From positions 1,874,001 to 1,938,000 of the forward strand of contig OX392528.1 of the NCBI GenBank assembly GCA_947623455.1: a stretch of DNA of 64,000 nt, written 5' to 3'. Position numbers and translations under genes: made by a program. The notes under the pieces were generated by a model. The model was not told the DNA's origin. It worked only from the letters and a program-made list of their open reading frames with translations, and searched no databases. Below are positions 60,851 through 64,000 of the stretch, in pieces. This stretch comes from Mimachlamys varia (taxonomy: Eukaryota; Mollusca; Bivalvia; Pectinida; Pectinidae). Numbering within the stretch: the first letter of the stretch is position 1; the number at the start of each line of letters is the position of its first letter.

Positions 60851-61599
60851 TGTGATTGTCTAGGTAGTGAAAATCGTACCGTCAAAGTAGAAACTTGTCC
60901 ATAGTGAATGGATTTGATAATTAGGGTGTATATTATCATGAATATAAGTTATGTTATAGAATCTTACACTCGTGTCAATGTAATATTGAATTTATTAAAC
61001 TTGTTAAATAATTTAATACTCGTCTGAAGGCTCGTGAGAAATAACAAATAAAAGACTATAATTGCTATTGTACATCATTAAGCATGAAACTATTTTAAGG
61101 TGCCCTTCTACGTGATTATTGTGTATCGGATATATAAGTATTTGTTTATGCACACTGGCTTTATTTTGCATGAAATGTATCTATTGGATGAAAAATAAAC
61201 AATTTATAACAGATGTGATGAAATAAAACTTTCAATGAGCCATGCGTAACTGATCAGGAATATATTTAAAAGTGGCATCCAGCATGCTACCGAAAAGCTT
61301 GTAGTTCACACAAATAACTTACGAATATGATATGTCATTGTTTATAATGAAAGGTACATCTGGGTATTGGAGGTAAGACATGCAGAACTGAAGATTGTTG
61401 TCGTGACAAGAAATCGTTCACACTTCGTTGCGAATTTGCGAGCAATGTGAAGGTGTACTTTATATTTTGAACTGCTGTATCGGAACAATCAGTTGAATGA
61501 ATGCTACCTTGTCATATAACATAATGATCGGAGGCAGCGGCTTAAAATCCACCCGTTGATCTAGTTGCATGATTCGGAAGAGGAAAATTATTTGGGATT

Positions 61600-61713
61600 T
61601 TGTCTTTTTTCTGGTTGTTCTCACGAAAATATCTTTTCCCTTCTTACTGTCTCTTTGTACACCGCCTTTCATTTTTGCCTTTGGTTGAGTGTTCGCGCCG
61701 TGATAAAAATGAT
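61600..61713. repeat. Flank module preceding the 44-bp array
   Basis: Aligns with 5,777-5,911 (see that entry). The sequence ends directly at the first 44-bp unit. Confidence 0.55.
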
Positions 61714-62197
61714 TGAATATGCCCCCTTGCTGAGACAACTGTGGTCTATACATGTGGTGAATATGCCCCCTTGCTGAGACAACGGTGGTCTATACATGTG
61801 ATGAATATGCCCCCTTGCTGAGACAACTGTGGTCTATACATGTGGTGAATATGCCCCCTTGCTGAGACAACTGTGGTCTATACATGTGGTGAATATGCCC
61901 CCTTGCTGAGACAACTGTGGTCTATACATGTGGTGAATATGCCCCCTTGCTGAGACAACGGTGGTCTATACATGTGGTGAATATGCCCCCTTGCTGAGAC
62001 AACGGTGGTCTATACATGTGGTGAATATGCCCCCTTGCTGAGACAACTGTGGTCTATACATGTGGTGAATATGCCCCCTTGCTGAGACAACGGTGGTCTA
62101 TACATGTGGTGAATATGCCCCCTTGCTGAGACAACGGTGGTCTATACATGTGGTGAATATGGCCCCTTGCCGAGACAACGGTGGTCTATACATGTGG
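61714..62197. repeat. 44-bp minisatellite, 11 copies
   Basis: The unit is tgaatatgcccccttgctga, gacaactgtggtctatacat, gtgg. Copies are nearly identical, alternating aactgtgg and aacggtgg, with the last copy changed (ggccccttgccgag). The homogeneity points to recent expansion. Confidence 0.96.
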
Positions 62198-62637
62198 CAG
62201 TTACAGTTATCTGCTTAATGTTTAGTGCTAGTGTATAACAAGGAGCAAGTACACCAACATGCCCTGTCCCCGACATACATGCGGCCGTACATTCATACAC
62301 CATACATGGTGGTATATGTACGGCTTTAAGGAGGCCTCACACATCAGTAATTAACCAGCAGAATTCGTTGAAACTTTCACATAGTGTTTATACAGCTATA
62401 TAGAAGTATTCGGATACTCCCAGTATTAATTTCGTAAATGATTTTATTTCAATACTTTTGATGTGTGGCATTGTTGGGATCTCTAACAACAATCACAAAA
62501 TGAATAGTCATTGCTAATGAACAAGTATTAATTGATCACAAACGATATAAATGACGTCATAAAACTTTTTTTCTTAAAATTGCAGGAATAGCAATGATAA
62601 ACAACAACCTCAACGTCTTTGGTGATCATCGGTAAAG

Positions 62638-62920
62638 TTTAAAGGTCAAAGATCACTGTTGATCCTTTGTGTGGTTGCGGGGGCGGGGTAAAAAGCTTGT
62701 GTGCAAGATATCTCAGGAACCCCTCTACAGATTTGAATGGTCAGTCAAGGTCAAAGGTCATACTTGACCTATTTGGAAACAAAACGTTTCTTTACAAGAT
62801 AACCTTATCATTAAGTTAATATTTACAGCATACTATGGTAGCGTTAAATTCTACACTTGACTAGATTGTGATGGCCATTGGAGGAAAGAGTCGAATGTCA
62901 TATTTGACCACTTTTTGGGA
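62638..62920. repeat. Interspersed repeat fragment with a DR1 motif
   Basis: The stretch contains aaaggtcaaagatcactgtt, atatctcaggaacccctcta and AGGTCAAAGGTCA (62,748-62,760, a perfect DR1 half-site pair). It resembles dispersed mollusc repeats rich in aggtcaaaggtca. The DR1 is therefore more likely repeat-borne than a dedicated enhancer. Confidence 0.4.
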
Positions 62921-63174
62921 GTATAAATAATGTAGAGTAAAAAAAAAAGAATAATAGACAATAAAGAGTCCCCCAAAACACCTATCAAACTTCAAGCTAT
63001 ACAACAGTACTGTTGTTCACTAACGCTGATACCTTAATGTAAATTAAACTACATGATCTAAAACGTAATATATTTAAATTAATACCCCGATGATTACAAT
63101 TATCTAAGAAGTCAAACCTAAATATGTTAAAAGAGATATCGTCTTAAGTGAATACAACCTGGATGGTTATGAAA

Positions 63175-63290
63175 TAAATAAGAATATACCAAAGCGTTAA
63201 CAAAATCATAATCCAAACTCAAAATGGATTAAACCAGGGGGAAAATATGAACAAAGGAAAGATTTACATGGAGACTTTTATTATACCCAT
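63175..63290 (-). mobile_element. RT-element 3' terminal fragment (minus)
   Basis: accaaagcgttaacaaaatc, ataatccaaactcaaaatgg and attaaaccagggggaaaata then tgaacaaaggaaagatttac match the inverse of the terminal ~100 bp of the tail seen at 29,530-29,622. Confidence 0.65.
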
Positions 63291-63509
63291 AAACCTATGT
63301 AAAGACTCGCCAGGTAGAAGCATGCTTATGTGCATGCATAACCCAATACAATATCTACAATGCAGTAAAGGGGAGATATTTTCTGCGAAATTAAACTGGG
63401 AACATTCGATATTCTACTTATTTGAAGCATATACAGGAGCCAAAACATTTCACCAGAACACGTCTAGTCAAGGTACAACACAATAACAGCTGTACACAAT
63501 AACAATTAT

Positions 63510-64000
63510 ACAGTCCCCAGGCCCAGACAACCTTCATCCGCTAAAGGAAATGAGCTATGTTATTGGTCTGCCAATATTAACTATCTTCAACACCTCAATA
63601 ACAACTGGAACAGCTCCCGAAGAATGGAGGCAGGCAAGTGTCACAGCCATATTCAAGAAGGTAAATCGGCCAGTAATTTTTGACCCATTAGTTTAACGTG
63701 TATTATGCAATAATCAAGTACATGCATGCCAATAAATCATTCCACAAGAACCAATTTGGTTTTATCTAATGATGATTCACCGTCTTGCAATTAATTCAAG
63801 TCATCAATCGCTGGATGAAAATTCTTGATGCATGAGGATGCATTAATGTGCCGTACTGTGACTTCATGTATTCATTTGACAAGGTTCCACACCACGGACT
63901 TGTCCATAAAATGGGCATGTACGGATTACGGGTAAAATCAAGAGATGGATTAAGGCCTTTCTTCTCAATCTTAAATAACGCCTAACAATAAATGGAGACA
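63510..64000 (+). mobile_element. LINE reverse transcriptase fragment (CR1/jockey-type), runs off window
   Basis: The plus strand reads SPGPDNLHPLKEMSYVIGLP, IFNTSITTGTAPEEWRQASV and TAIFKKVNRPV in one frame. After stops and shifts it reads NQFGFI and, near 63,860-63,930, YCDFMYSFDKVPHHGLVHKM followed by GMYGLR; the RT motif A aspartate is present and the usual KAFD is altered to YSFD. These are the fingers and palm start of a non-LTR RT. Multiple stops (for example after VIFDPLV) show it is dead. It is truncated by the window end. Confidence 0.85.

Noticed and set aside
62748..62760. Perfect DR1 nuclear-receptor element
   Set aside because: It sits in a stretch that looks like a dispersed repeat in which aggtcaaaggtca is common, and no nearby gene start is seen.

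Overview
The window is AT-rich eukaryotic DNA with spliced genes, non-LTR retroelement fragments and very large minisatellite arrays. Frequent acatgtacatgtat-type motifs and three repeat families I recognise point to a marine mollusc, most likely a bivalve. Those families are the agaggcccaatgggcctg...caggtgagctaaaa DNA element, a jockey-like LINE ending in (CAAA)n, and an RT of the GTxCAPLLADL/YIDD type. The species cannot be fixed from sequence alone.

Layout. 1-4,950: 5' end of a minus-strand gene (paralog B), with one coding exon at 830-889 and upstream exon/promoter blocks near 3.5 kb and 4.9 kb, broken up by decayed retroelement copies and a foldback element. 5,912-27,690: one 21.8-kb array of a 53-bp unit (about 410 copies) with higher-order duplications. 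27,697-28,160: a foldback element at the array's end. 29.3-36.3 kb: retroelement scraps, a tRNA-derived remnant, a 48-bp minisatellite (30,813-33,460), two more foldbacks and a degenerate ~29-bp minisatellite. 36,640-57,946: a complete ten-exon minus-strand gene (gene A), with conserved upstream blocks to about 59.5 kb. Its introns hold a 6.7-kb DNA element stuffed with a 157-bp satellite (41,216-47,896), an internally deleted LINE (48,832-50,640) and RT fragments. 60.3-62.2 kb: two small tandem arrays. 63.5-64.0 kb: a LINE RT fragment running off the window.

Gene A is the main biological content. Splicing the ten exons at consensus sites keeps one frame and gives about 728 residues. The parts are a short N-terminal domain, a long charged coiled coil built largely from symmetric phase-1 exons, and a compact C-terminal alpha/beta domain that I cannot assign to a named family. 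Paralog B has the same first coding exon and the same upstream blocks, and both copies carry ISRE/IRF-like motifs. I infer an expanded, possibly immune-responsive gene family. The sequence shows the exons, splice sites and motifs; the regulation and function are inference.
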